Shown in pieces: positions 34,633 to 46,338 of a stretch of DNA of 64,000 nt. Under the pieces are notes generated by a model. The model had not been told where the DNA came from. It did no database searches and saw only the letters and a list, made by a program, of their open reading frames with translations. Numbering within the stretch: position 1 is the first letter of the stretch; each line of letters opens with the position of its first letter. This stretch comes from Acanthosoma haemorrhoidale. Taxonomy: Eukaryota; Arthropoda; Insecta; Hemiptera; Acanthosomatidae. The stretch covers positions 58,735,239 to 58,799,238 of the forward strand of contig OV884012.1 in assembly GCA_930367205.1 (NCBI GenBank), written 5' to 3'. The position numbers were made by a program, and so were the translations under genes.

Positions 34633-34907
34633 AGTTATGTAATATTCCTTTTTAGCTAAAAATGTGTACTTCAGTCAAGGAAGGTCAACCCTTCCTTTGT
34701 ATTTGTCTCTCTTTTACAACCCGCCTAGACCTAAAAACTACCTGCATCCAGCAACCCACATCCAAAAACCCAACACTTCTTCTTAAACCTTCGTCAAGGA
34801 ATGTCCTAATACTGTAATTCATTAATATTTGTATATATACCAGTGTTATGATTGTTATTCATAATAAAGTTTTCTAAAATACTCTCCTCGAACAAGATTA
34901 TTTAACT
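34633..34907 (+). repeat. 5' LTR of the errantivirus-like element
   Basis: 275 bp from AGTTATGTAATATTCC to GATTATTTAACT. It contains TATATA near 34835 and AATAAAG at 34862-34868, consistent with promoter and poly-A signal. Compared with the 3' LTR it has about two substitutions and a few indels, including a 12-bp one near 34795. Confidence 0.9.
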
Positions 34908-34926
34908 GGCGCACCGAACAGGCACC
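34907..34926 (+). promoter_or_regulatory. Probable primer-binding site (tRNA-Lys-like)
   Basis: TGGCGCACCGAACAGGCACC, directly at the end of the LTR, resembles the tRNA-Lys primer-binding consensus with a few mismatches. Confidence 0.55.
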
Positions 34927-35219
34927 TGGCAGTATACTCAGTAAATTCACGGGAGTCCACCATCTAGAGATCCCTCATTTGGCAACGGACAGTGCGACCA
35001 CTCCAATAGCGTGAGAAGACCGATGCAAATCCCTCTGGAAAGAAACCCCACAGGACTTCATGACTACTGGGTACTGATCTATTTCAATAGATTTTCACCA
35101 GGTAATACCCTAAAAAAATTTGTTACATATCTGAGGAAGTTGAAGGAAGAAAGAAAACTGGACTTCACTGAAGACATCATTCACTTGGTAAATACAATTA
35201 TTATACACATTCTGACTTT

Positions 35220-36485
35220 ATGACATCAGTAACTGACAGACTTAACCTTTTAAGAAACATTACAGAAACAGAAGAAATGGACGGAACTAATTACATAATT
35301 AAAGATTCAGATTTTCATTTGATCCCAAATTTCGATGGGTCATCCGACACTTTAGTATATTTTATAGATAGTATAAACTTAGTATTCGAATATTCATGCA
35401 ATGCTAATAATTCAAATAAAATAGGAAACCATCAAAGATTATTAGCACACGTCCGTAATAAACTTGTAGGAAAAGCAAGATTATGTAAAAAATTTTATAC
35501 TAACATAGACCAATTACTAACCGACATTAAAAAGAAATTTAGAGACACTAAAACCATCCAGAAAAGCATTTGTGAAATCTATGAAACCAAACCCTATTAC
35601 AATGAACATCCTTTAACATATATTGACAGACTAATGATCCTACGAGAGGATTTAAGTGCTAGAATCAGAACTAATGACGAATTTACTTTAGAACAAAAAA
35701 ATGCAAAAATGGTTGAATACGATTTACAAATAGCTACCCATTGTAAGCGACATTTACACCCAGAATTAAACGCGCAACTTATTCATGTAAAATACGAAAC
35801 GCTTGAAGATATCGAACAATTCCTAAAAAGAGAAACCGATGAAATTATAGAAAGAATTTACAACAAACCTCAAAAACGCGCACCCCAACAATCAAATTAT
35901 AAAGGTAGAAACTTTGACCCTCATAAACATTACGAAAGAAGAGAACAACATGAGATAAGAAACAAATACCAACCAAGTTATCATAGGGAAATATATGAAC
36001 CAAGACAACAATATCATAACCAACGACAAACAAATCCCAACTACCTAGGAAAAAATTATGATCCCAATTTTAAAAGAACATGGGAACAAAGACAAGACCA
36101 AATACAACAAAATCCGCAACAAAATTACCGACAATATACCCCAAACTATAGCCGAGACAATAACGAGAGACACAACCAATCATGGGAACAACATGAACAA
36201 GGACAGTACTTCAACAAACCACAGCAAGAAATTATTCAAAACGAACAACAAAGAGAGAACCAAACTGTCTCTATGGGAACAGCTAGCAATCGCGTTCACT
36301 ATACAGAAAACGATAAGGACTTAGAGATCAAACAATTAAAAGAACAAATTAATGAGATATCCCAAAAATTTGAACATTTTTTAGACTTCGGTCGCAATGA
36401 CAAAGAACTAACCCCCCAACCAGAATATGGACTAAATCATACTGATTCCTTACCCAAACTTAAGGATAAAAAAGAAAAAAACTAA
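35220..36485 (+). CDS. Gag of the errantivirus-like element (421 aa, open)
   Basis: This is the structural protein expected to assemble particles. The N-terminal two thirds are capsid-like: PNFDGSSDTLVYFIDSINLV near residue 40, then a DIKKKFRDTKTIQ region and a DIEQFLKRETDEI region. From about residue 230 to 345 it is rich in Gln, Asn, Tyr and Arg, with no CCHC knuckle, as in insect errantivirus Gag. The C-terminus is a Lys-rich coiled-coil-like tail (LEIKQLKEQINEISQKFEHF). Met at 35220 follows a 310-bp leader, and no upstream in-frame start is needed. The whole frame is uninterrupted while the rest of the element is broken. Confidence 0.8.
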   Translation: MTSVTDRLNLLRNITETEEMDGTNYIIKDSDFHLIPNFDGSSDTLVYFIDSINLVFEYSCNANNSNKIGNHQRLLAHVRNKLVGKARLCKKFYTNIDQLLTDIKKKFRDTKTIQKSICEIYETKPYYNEHPLTYIDRLMILREDLSARIRTNDEFTLEQKNAKMVEYDLQIATHCKRHLHPELNAQLIHVKYETLEDIEQFLKRETDEIIERIYNKPQKRAPQQSNYKGRNFDPHKHYERREQHEIRNKYQPSYHREIYEPRQQYHNQRQTNPNYLGKNYDPNFKRTWEQRQDQIQQNPQQNYRQYTPNYSRDNNERHNQSWEQHEQGQYFNKPQQEIIQNEQQRENQTVSMGTASNRVHYTENDKDLEIKQLKEQINEISQKFEHFLDFGRNDKELTPQPEYGLNHTDSLPKLKDKKEKN

Positions 36486-37320
36486 CGAAGTAGCTGAAAT
36501 AAAAAGACATAATGACGAAATAATAATAAACGGTATTAAATTAAAAGAAAAAAGAGACCACAAATACTCAGAAAATAAGACAACAACAGAAAAATTAAAA
36601 AACAAATACACTCAAAATAAGGAAGAAGAAACTAACTATAGTAATGATGGCATGGACATTGAAGAAATAGAATCACTCCCAGTAAAAGATAGTCCAGAAT
36701 ATGACGCAATAACTATAGATTTAGAGCAACTTATACCCCAACAAACAGACGAGCAGATAATACAAGACGACTTATGTTCTAATGAAGCGACTGCACATTC
36801 CCAACGCTCTTCTAATAAGCAAATTTGTGTAGTAAATTACGACAAAATAGTTAATATTGAAAAACACCAAATAATCATAAAAAAGGAAAAAAAGGCTACT
36901 AAATTTTCAAAACCGTTTGGAATAACTAGACAAAATAACCAACAAAATAAATCAATAAAAGAACAATATTTTCAAAAATATCATGATGATAAAAGACTAA
37001 TAAATGACTTTGTAAAGACAAAAATAATAAAAGATAAGACTGATCGAATAGAAAAACTAAACCAAAATCGGAAAGACATTCCAACAATTTATAATGAACA
37101 ATTAATGATAAAAACTACAAACCATGGAAAGCATGATAATTCTTATAAACCAGTAGTAAAATATAGAGATAAAAATGAAATAAAGAAATCGCATGTTAAC
37201 AAAATTAAACAACCTCGCAAGAAGTATCTGACACATCGAAAATTTGTTTCACATAGCAATAAAGACACTTGCACTGATTCGGACAATTCTATGGACTGTA
37301 AAAAACTTCTCTTAAAGTAA
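36486..37320 (+). pseudogene. Lys-rich frame downstream of gag, pol remnant or fusion
   Basis: After the gag stop, a Lys/Asn/Glu-rich frame runs on, open as 222 codons from Met 36652 to 37320. No PR, RT or integrase motif is present. Its last part (YKPVVKYRDKNEIKKSHVNK and PRKKY onward, 37141-37300) is repeated in diverged form at about 37715-37865, suggesting that it derives from the basic tail at the pol/env junction. Function unknown. Confidence 0.5.
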
Positions 37321-38815
37321 CTGACCTGACTAACATTAACGGAATGTTAGACTACACATTAAACAATGTAAAAGTAATTGAAAATACTTCAAAACATACC
37401 ACTTTTAGAACATATGCCTATTATAGTCAGAACTAACCAATATACAAAAAACATACTCTACTCTATAATAACTTAACAAACCTACCCTCTGATAGTAGAT
37501 ATGATACATGGAACCAAGAATAAAATTGACCTACTGAGAAATCATAATAGAAGACAAAGACGTGGATTGATAAATGGACCAGGAACGGCTATTAGCTGCT
37601 GACTAACTGGTACTATGGACGCTACGGACAAACAACATTATGACAATGTCATAAGTGAAGTAAAACGTAACAACTTTAATACCGAACATAATATTGAACA
37701 CATAGAAAACATGATAATATTTATAAACCTTATGTACAATACAAGGATAGAAATTTAATAAAAACTGCACATATAAATCGCATGAAACGCCCCAGGAAAA
37801 GATACTCAAAAAGACCATTAGGTGTTTCAGACAATAATGAAGACTCAAACAATTCTTCTGACTGATTTCTCTGAATAACGTACAACTTATTGAAAATACT
37901 TCAAAACATACCAACTTATATAACAAACTAAATGACTCAACGCAAAGACATACACAAAAAGTGTAACATATAAAAATGTAACTCCAAGAAAAATCAGAAA
38001 TATGATGGCTTATGAGCAAAATACATTGTATTACACATGATGAAATTCTACTAGCAGAACCAAATGTAAGAACCTCTTTGCTCATACCAATTCCTGTAAA
38101 TAAAACTAATCTTTATTATTCTATTGATATACAAAAAACACTAGTACTAAGAAAAAAAATGATAATCTTTATAACATTAATTGTAACTATCTTATGAATA
38201 ACTATTATTTTACTAACCCTACTTTACTGCTTAATGAATGTATAAACAAAATATTATATTATTAGATTCTACAGTTCAATGTAATTATAATCAACATAAA
38301 CTATCCAATATTAATTATATTCACGATATAAATTCATATACTATTATTAACAATCGTAAGTTAGACAATTGCAACAAACATAATACTATTTACTTATCTC
38401 TTATACCCCTTGTAAATATGTCTAATAACTAATGTTTTCAGAACTTTCTAAGAAACCCATGCATAGTGTAGACTCTGAATATAAAACAATGTACCAACAA
38501 CCTTATAAAATAACAATGTATAATAATTCCGAATTAATAGATCCTAATGTAACTCAATTAGAATTAATATCTTTAATAACCAATGAAAATAATTATATGT
38601 ATTCTATATTATCCATTATTATTGTAATCATTGTGACAATCTTATTTTTTATATGTCACAAATATTTTAAAGGCTGTTGTTCAAAAACTATCCCAATAGA
38701 TATCCCCAGAGTTGTTAACCAAGCTCCTCCACCAACATCCATAAATCCTATCATCCTGCCCAGGAGTTCAGGACCTAAAAAAGGGAAGAGTTATGTAATA
38801 TTCCTTTTTAGCTAA
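37321..38815 (+). pseudogene. Envelope-like region of the errantivirus-like element, broken
   Basis: Short frames in several registers carry envelope-type features. A basic cleavage-type motif (RRQRR) near 37547-37561 is followed by a hydrophobic glycine-containing start of a fusion-type subunit. Further text lies at 37620-37760 and 38012-38432, and a C-terminal piece (38432-38815) has a strong single transmembrane segment near 38600-38665 and a short cytoplasmic tail reaching into the 3' LTR. Frame breaks near 37600, 37760-37990, 38200 and 38430 leave no continuous product. This is a membrane fusion protein in related insect errantiviruses and is clearly inactive here. Confidence 0.7.
38777..38788 (+). 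promoter_or_regulatory. Polypurine tract
   Basis: AAAAAAGGGAAG directly abuts the 3' LTR, the expected primer for plus-strand DNA synthesis. Confidence 0.75.
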
Positions 38816-39048
38816 AAATGTGTACTTCAGTCAAGGAAGTTTCCTTCCTTTGTATTTGTCCCTCTTTTACAACCCGCCTAGACCTAAAAACTACCTGCAT
38901 CCAGCAACCCACATCCAAAAACCCAACACTTCTCCTTAAACCTTCGTCAATACTGTAATTCATTAATATTTGTATATATACCAGTGTTATGATTGTTATT
39001 CATAATAAAGTTTTCTAAAATACTCTCCTCGAACAAGATTATTTAACT
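38789..39048 (+). repeat. 3' LTR of the errantivirus-like element
   Basis: 260 bp with the same ends as the 5' LTR. It lacks the 12-bp GAATGTCCTAAT-like segment and has a small difference at the CAAGGAAG repeat. Confidence 0.9.
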
Positions 39049-39151
39049 GACGATGAGGAGGACGTCAACGATGAGATCATTAATCAGGAAAAAGAGGAAT
39101 TACAGAGAAATAAACCCAACATGCCATCGAGACCAAACTGGTCTATGAATT
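39049..39151 (+). pseudogene. 3' part of the interrupted coding remnant
   Basis: Directly after the 3' LTR an open frame reads DDEEDVNDEIINQEKEELQR and ends PSRPNWSMN with a stop at about 39150. With one GAC removed, this frame is continuous with upstream text ending at 34632 (HRQECD), so the retroelement landed in an acidic coding segment. Confidence 0.45.
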
Positions 39152-39964
39152 AATATTAATTGCTAATTTGTAATATTTTTAATATTTTGTAACTAATTAA
39201 TACATCCACACAGCATTATAATTGTGTTATTTATTCTGAAATGGACATCTTCTTAAGAGTGAGGTTCCTATTGTTTAAGTTATTCACATGGAAATGTTGA
39301 AAAATGACATGTACTAGGAAAAAACCAAAATTTTTCGCAGTTTTTCGATATTTTGAAAAAATATCTTAGAAGTCCAATATCTCACCACATATTTACTTTA
39401 AAAAACGTGAAGTCAGTAAACATTGTAGAAAAATCAATGCTTTTTATTTCTTATATTAAGTGTTTTCGATTAAAATTCGTTGTTTAGGAGTTATAAGCAA
39501 GAAACTGAAAAAAAGTCGAAACATTTTAAAGTTTTTTGGGAGTCCTACAATTCGCAAAGGGTTCTCGTATAGGAAAACTTGGATTCTACACCACAAAATA
39601 CCCACATACAATACATTAAATGATCGTTAACTTCAGACCTATTTCAGGTAAAATATACCTGATAACTGGACTAAAGCGTATTTGGTAGCTGTCACCACTA
39701 TCTGAGTACTGAGCATAATTCGTATAAGAGCAGTGCCTCTTCCTTTCTAATCAGTGATAGGTAAGGGCTCCTAGTGCTTTGTAAGTAGGCATAATGACTT
39801 TACCATTTATACATGTACCCGAAGGCTCATGTTCAAATAAATGAACTGACAGTAAATGTTTGTTTCACTCGATGATCCGTGAGTTGAATGTGAATAGCAA
39901 CGGATATACTGAAGCACACACAGGGAAAAAATGTCATCAATAAAAAAAAAAAATGAGAAGCTTT
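39152..39964. other. Intergenic, no gene seen
   Basis: AT-rich sequence. An A run at 39943-39954 precedes the LINE-like 3' end. Confidence 0.45.
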
Positions 39965-40250
39965 ATTATGATACAGCTTTAGATACGTACGGTTAGGCAG
40001 ACGTTGAAAAGCAATCAGCCCCTAGGTAGCGAAGGGTCCATCGAATGTAATGGCCTAATTAAGCTGTCCACTCGGACCAGACGTTGCCATGGCAGCTAAC
40101 TGGATGACTGTATCCTGTGAAAGGTGGCAGGCCGGGCAAAATAAAAAATAAAAACGAATATCCGCAGCCCCCATTAGCTCCTCAATGGCTACCAATCTCG
40201 TTATATCCCCGCTGATTGAAAGTAACTTCACCTGTCGTTTCATCGGCCTC
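39965..40250 (-). pseudogene. Probable LINE 3' end
   Basis: On the plus strand it begins CTTTATTATGATACAG, as the J2 LINE 3' ends do. A minus-strand frame (40055-40243) carries a CPACHLSQDTVIQLA string resembling a C-terminal Cys/His region of LINE ORF2. GC is higher than in the surroundings. The family is not assigned. Confidence 0.4.
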
Positions 40251-41065
40251 CAACAGCATTTGTAACTCGTGTATACACCAGTTTTAAACTGATAATGACG
40301 ATTTGGGTTAGCAAAAACTCAAAGGAGTATAAAATAGATGTTTTCCGGGGGGGCGGGTTATCCATTTATACACCATGACACGAAAGCATTAGGGAAGTTG
40401 ATTCCAAAGAGAGCAGAATGAAATGATATCAACAGCTTCAGAAGAGGGCCGTATGTTCTCTGAGCATGACAAAATGTTTTATTCTACTTCATGTTCAAGC
40501 TATAACTTTCATCTCTTTTCATTTCTATTTTTTTCAACCATGCATATGAAAAAAAGGTATGAAAGTGCCGAACTACATGAGGTCCACCTTGAGGTTTCGT
40601 TTTAAACATGTATAAAGAATTAGCTAAGCATAGGCGTAAATTGATAAAATTAATTAAGAAATTAAATCAAAATTTAGAACTCTGTCAGTACTTGTGACAT
40701 AAGGCCGATCAACCTTCACCACAGTTATTTTATGTACTCCTGAAGGACCCTTGGCACTCGGTGGTTACACCATTATGTCTGGGTTACCTGCACCATTTCA
40801 TGACTAGTTATTTCTGAAAGGTATTCCTAATTTTAATATTTGTACTTTTTTGTGATCTTTGTATCTCGTTTTTTTCATGTTAAATCCATTATCAACTAAT
40901 ACGTGCCGTTTCTCTCAGCTCATGGCCACATTATTCGTTTACTGGTGTTCTTGCAGGCCCTATTAGTTAGGAAATTAAATGCTTTTAACTTATCCTAAGT
41001 TCTTTTGGCATACTGCATGAATATGTTTATTAATAACTAGGCTTATAGCTAAGCCGTGTATACTT
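40251..41065. other. Intergenic, no gene seen
   Basis: A G-rich tract lies near 40349-40357. Otherwise AT-rich with no recognisable feature. Confidence 0.45.
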
Positions 41066-41332
41066 TAATATCTGTACCTCGGAGGGATACAACACTATGT
41101 CCATTTTCATAACTTTACAGGAGAGGAGTTTTAAACTTTTTTTCAACAAAAAGTGTTATTGGCACAGCTATTTATTGAGATGTAAATAACAATAAATAGA
41201 ATGTTCTGGTAAAATATTGTTTCAATATCTCAATAAATAGCTGTGCCAATGTTGAAAAAAAGTTTAAAACTCCTCTCCTGTAAAGTTATGAAAATGGACA
41301 TAGTGTTGTATCCCTCCGAGGTACAGATATTA
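41066..41332. repeat. Near-perfect palindrome with about 110-bp arms
   Basis: The left arm (41066-41181) and right arm (41227-41332) are reverse complements with essentially no mismatches, including TCTGTACCTCGGAGGGATAC and GCACAGCTATTTATTGAGAT. The only clear difference is an extra AAAAAGTGTT of 10 bp in the left arm near 41148. The spacer is 45 bp. No TIR family or coding content is attached. It is a recent inverted duplication, a foldback element or an assembly artefact. Confidence 0.85.
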
Positions 41333-44300
41333 TTTAATGTATTATGTTAGCATTCTGTAGTTGGCCAAATATTACAAATGGCATGAAAATTAATTGCCTT
41401 GATTTATTATAGACTGTTTTTAAGTATGATGGTTAAAATGCTTAAGCTGTAAAGATGAACTAAAGTTAATGATACTAAAACTATCTAAACTCTATGGAGG
41501 TTAACGGAATGCTTCACTGCTGCTGTTGATATCTTCATGGATGACCGATTACCAGCCACTTCCTTGTCGAAAAACGTCTGAGAAAAGATTTTTTAGAACG
41601 AATTTTTGAGCGACTTGTTAGAGGAGCAAAGTAGACGCAAAATGATTGCTTGGTCTTAATGGCAATTCCTGTTCCTGGTTTGAGAATTTTAAGTTATGTT
41701 TGGCCTCTCGTACTTTCTTTCACTCATTTCCTTGGTCTCAAACACCAGACATAAAAACACAATGTTCTCTTAGTGCATATGTTAGCTACTGTGTTTGGAT
41801 TATTATAAATATAAATTTTATTTGTAAGAATAGAAAAGTCATTTGCTCACAATAAGGATCATGGGCAGAAATAATATTATAATATAAATGGAAGTGCTTT
41901 ACTCCATATCTAATACTTTTAAACATTGATTATGATCGTTAGTGATAGGTTTCTAGCCTTAAGCTGACAGCTCATGAAGAACTGACAATCATTTCAGGAA
42001 CAAGCCATTTTATGAGGCCTGAATTGCACTTGGGTACCGCCATTGCAACCTAGAATCTTCAGACCACCAAGCCGCCTCTGCACAACCAAGCTACCACATA
42101 TAGGCACATAAAAAAATATATAATTTTAGGTATAAGTTTAAGATAGCATAAGGTTGTTTGCTTGATTTTAGTAACTTGGTAGCTGCTTGGTGAGCTGTCG
42201 GTGGGTGAATTCATCAACCAGAGACACATCAAGTTTATTGACCCAGTGTTTAACACTATGATCCCACCACCCTTCCCGCATCGATGGAAACAGACTCAGG
42301 CAGGGAAAATTTGGTTTGTTAGATGTAAGTTAGTTTTAAATTTATTATTAAATTAGGCCTTTGTAACAATCACAAAGTGCACAGTGTAAAATTGTATAAA
42401 ATTTAGCCAAGCTACAGGGAATATAATATTAAGGGGATACAAAACAAAAAAAAAAGTGATATATTATTATACTTATTATACTAGGATTTCTGAAGAAAGA
42501 GGTTGAATCATCAAATCCCGATTACAGATTCTTTCAGTATAAGTAGCTTGAGACTAACTTGAGGATAAAGTTAGTTGCGGTAACTCGGCTTAATTCTCTT
42601 TGGATTGTTACAGTTTGATAATTTAAATTATTCACTTTTGGATTGTCCGTTACTAGAGAGGCTTTTGCTCGGCGGGGCCTTAAACTAAATTTGTTATTTT
42701 CTCCTAAATTTAACCCTGGAAAACTATATTTTGGTGAGAATTTTATTGGAGCATTATAGATCTTTTGTTGATTTTTTTAAATAGTATAACTTACTTTTAA
42801 AATTGTATTAAATTGAGATATTTATAAATAATGTGATTTTAAGGGTAATTTTTTTTCCTTATAAAAAACTTTCCCTTATAAAAAATAGTTGATATAACCA
42901 CATTAGCATAAGGTAAAATGGACTGAAATACAACAGTTTAATTAATGCTATAACTTAAACGGGGGTGGCAACATTTAGTAGGATCTAGCTTGCAAAAATT
43001 CGATAAATTTCCCATTTAGTCACAAAGCAGGCTAGTGTATAATACGACACCATAAAATATACAGCTACCATAACTTGAAATAGTGTACTGTGTAAAAGTA
43101 AAAGTAAATTTTTGAATTTGAAGTATAAATGTAAATACTGAAGGTTTTATTGCATTCTCTACAGTAGTTGGATATATCATTTTGTTTTGTTCAGTAATGA
43201 TAGTAACCATACTATTTTTATATGCTTGTTGTATCATCACATGAATATACAAATAATATTAAAAAATATTTGTGATGGACGATGGTCGCCTGGCCGGAGA
43301 TTAAGAAGTCCCTCTGGGTCAAACCACAGTACTGTCACTATATTTTATCTTCGGTTAATAATGATTAATAATAATATAGAGGTCGCTTTTAAAGTTTTTA
43401 AAATTTTCTTGTTTCTTAACGCGGTTTTGTTTGGTGGAGAGTTTAATCTCATTCTAGGCTGCATTGCTTATTTCCAGCTTCTGACTCTGAGGTTTGAGGT
43501 GACACCATCACAAATACATCCTGGTCTGTCATTCAAGTAGAAGAGGTGGATATGGGACCGAAAGGCACCATGGTTAGTTAATTAAGAGCCATTAATTAAT
43601 AATGGGAGAGTTAATAATGGGTGGATGATACTTTTGGAATCTAATCTAATCTATGTTAGGTATCTGTAGGAAAGTAGAAGTTAGCTTCAAGATCATTTGG
43701 TGCCGCAGGCCAATTAATTTTTCACCAATATAATTATGCATTTCTTGTAACTTTTGTTTGACATGTCAAGAGTATATTTGCTGTATTCAACTTCTGTTAA
43801 ATTCTTTGTCTTTAGCTTGTTTAGCTCAAGAATTGGCATATTCATTGCTCTCAATCTATCATGTACCTTTGCCCAGATAAAATATTCATATCTTCCACTT
43901 CTGCCATTTGTGTAACCTTAGCCCTCTATTTAGGGTACAAATTTAAGTGCTATTTCTTGTTCGTCAAAATAACCATAATGATTGATTTTTGAATACTTGT
44001 CCTTTAATCTGAAGTATTCAGCGCTTTTATGATTGGAACCTGATCAGGCTATTTGAGCAAAATTCTACTATAGTCTTCCTTCATAAAGCAAAAAATATAT
44101 TTTTTTTATGGCTATCAATTATCAGCTGTTCTGTAATAATGTTAGCTTTGTTTACATATGTTGCAGCTATACCATTTAACAGTTTAGAAGGTCATCTTCC
44201 CAAGTAATTATCGATCTATTGTGTATGTTACTATTTAGTATATGTTCTGTTCAGCAAAGCCTAGCTAAAACCTTACTATCAAAAGAAAAATATGCGACTT

Positions 44301-45335
44301 AATTAAAGGTCCCACCATAATAATCAATAATATTTTATAATGTTTGGTATTTGTAGCACTTGTACAGCCCCCCTTGCTTCCACTTAAGATATACGAGTTT
44401 TCTTGGAAATTACCGGTTATCGGGGAACTCCGGCAGGGGTTTATCCCCCATTAAAATAATTAAAATACCATTAAAAATTAGGGACAATTTATAAATTAAT
44501 TACTGTGACCTTTTATTACCTGAGAGCCATTACCAAATATTCATAATTTCCAAAAAATCCCTCGACGGTGCTATCAAGCATGTTTTAATTGTATTTAATA
44601 ATAGTAATCAATAAAGGTAGGTTTTGGAAACCTATCCTCTAAAATAATCATTAAATTAATAATCAAATACTTTCACAACACTTTGCCAATAATAATGTCA
44701 GTCCTAGGCTTTCACGTTTTAAAATTATACCCATTCAGATTAGACAGACTCTAAGCAGAAAAAAATGTATATTAATTAAATTAGATCGTAATATATAAAT
44801 ATAAAAGCTTCGTGAATAACCTATATAATTTAAATTTATCAGACAACGTGCAATACTACTAATTACTGGCATGTATGAACGCAGGGAACTGAACTGATGT
44901 AATATTTTTATAATCTGATTATTCTATAAACATCTTTTTATGAATTTTATTTTTTTTATTCCACCTCTTTTTAATAACAGTCAAATAGAATTAACTTCAA
45001 CGATATAATGCTAATAATCTATTGTTTATATAACCTGGAGAGAATTCTTGAATTGTATGACAGGGTGATATTGAAGCCACTGAGCGGAACGATAATAACG
45101 GTACTCAATCGAAATTGATAAATTATTATGGCAGCTATAACTGCCACAACGAGGTGTAAGTGTGGAAGATAAGTTAAATAAGATAATTATCCAATTTCCT
45201 AGAATAATGCCGCTAATTTTTTTTTCAACAAAATTACAACAGTGGGTTGAAGAAATTCCAAAATTTAAAATTATAATCCATATGGTTTCTATAAATAGTA
45301 TACCATATATAACCATGTTAGCTAAATTAACTGGA
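41333..45335. other. Four kilobases without a recognisable gene
   Basis: AT-rich. Only weak hints are present: a GC-richer patch at 42020-42300, a TCTAATCTAATCTA tandem near 43644 that might be a LINE-type tail after the frame at 43187-43540, and TTATAAAAAA repeats near 42860-42885. None supports a call. Confidence 0.4.
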
Positions 45336-45808
45336 AACTTCTTTATTGTGATAAAATAACAATCAAGTAATTGTGATAAATGTTTTCATTCATACTATAT
45401 TTACAATTTTCAATCACTCGCTCATTTATACAGTATTTACAAACAGCCCAGAAATCTCCCAAATCCACATGGTTGTCACCTTCCTCGCATGCGGAAGAGG
45501 AAGCGGTGTCTTGGAAATTCCCCCAAGCTCCTCCGTCAGCCGTGACACTGGATATGAGCTAGTGGAGGCTGGCCAAGGGCGCGAGAGCCACAGACGCTCA
45601 GGACATGATTGGAGAAACTGACAATTACCAGGACTCCTACTGTCACGAATATATGGCAGGTCATGAATCCACTGCCTCCGAGGAGGATTATAGGCATGAG
45701 TGGCGTAGTGTAATGACTGTGCTAGGGTACTAGGTTGGTTGGATAGGGTACTATGGAATCTCATGAACTTGGAAGGGTTGAGTTCAAGAATATAAGATAT
45801 ATTAAGAT
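45336..45808 (-). mobile_element. LINE J2 3' fragment with the C-terminus intact
   Basis: The 3' end on the plus strand is CTTTATTGTGATAAAATAAC. A 112-codon minus-strand frame (45426-45764) gives the C-terminal part of ORF2: MRFHSTLSNQPSTL, NPPRRQWIHDLP, SPGNCQFLQSCPERLWLSRP and a stop after TTMWIWEISGLFVN. It is the least damaged J2 C-terminus in the window and serves to read the others. The 5' truncation point is near 45808. Confidence 0.75.
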
Positions 45809-46311
45809 AATAGTAACTATATACAAAATATTAAAAATGCATTTTCTGGTTATAATGTTGCATAATTTTGTATCGAGTTCGTTTAAACACGTGTTCTAAT
45901 AGGTACAATAAGAAGCAATGTAAGCTTCTCCATTTTCTGCATTGAGAAGTTAATCCCTTTGGCAGCTGAATGGCTCAAGTTATACAGCAATAATTCGTCT
46001 CACTGGTTCCGTCCTAGGCAGGGAAAGTTATAATTGGCCTTTTAGAAGGAGATGATACATATGCATAGGTGCACACAGCTTGAAAGTAACCTTCAAGATA
46101 GCACGAGACGAGTATCGTATCCAGTCTGCCATGAGTATTCATTACATTGCTGTTGAGTTTCATGTCCTTAAATCCGGATACCGCTGCTTAGTTTCAAATG
46201 CTTTGTGCCGAAGCGGTGGATCTTATCCAGGCTTTAGAGAAACAAGATAAGGGTTTATTATATATAATATGCAACACGAACTTAGTTTTACATTAACTCG
46301 CGTGGGTATGA
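45809..46311. other. Intergenic, no gene seen
   Basis: No features recognised between two LINE fragments. Confidence 0.45.
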
Positions 46312-46338
46312 AAAACTTTAAGAAGTGCCCCGGGGGTA

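Larger units (their letters stand above)
34633..39048 (+). mobile_element. Errantivirus-like Ty3/Gypsy element, pol-deleted
   Basis: Two direct LTRs (34633-34907 and 38789-39048) with AGTTA...TAACT ends enclose a gag, a basic linker and broken envelope sequence. The polypurine tract AAAAAAGGGAAG sits directly before the 3' LTR. The primer site after the 5' LTR resembles one for tRNA-Lys. No protease, RT, RNase H or integrase motifs are visible, so 3 kb or more of pol is missing. Flanking GAC on both sides (34630-34632 and 39049-39051) is a possible target duplication, though 4 bp is usual. The two LTRs differ mostly by small indels. Confidence 0.85.

Noticed and set aside
43187..43660. LINE fragment ending in TCTAATCTAATCTA
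   Set aside because: The tail is suggestive, but the frame before it has no recognisable RT or endonuclease motif.
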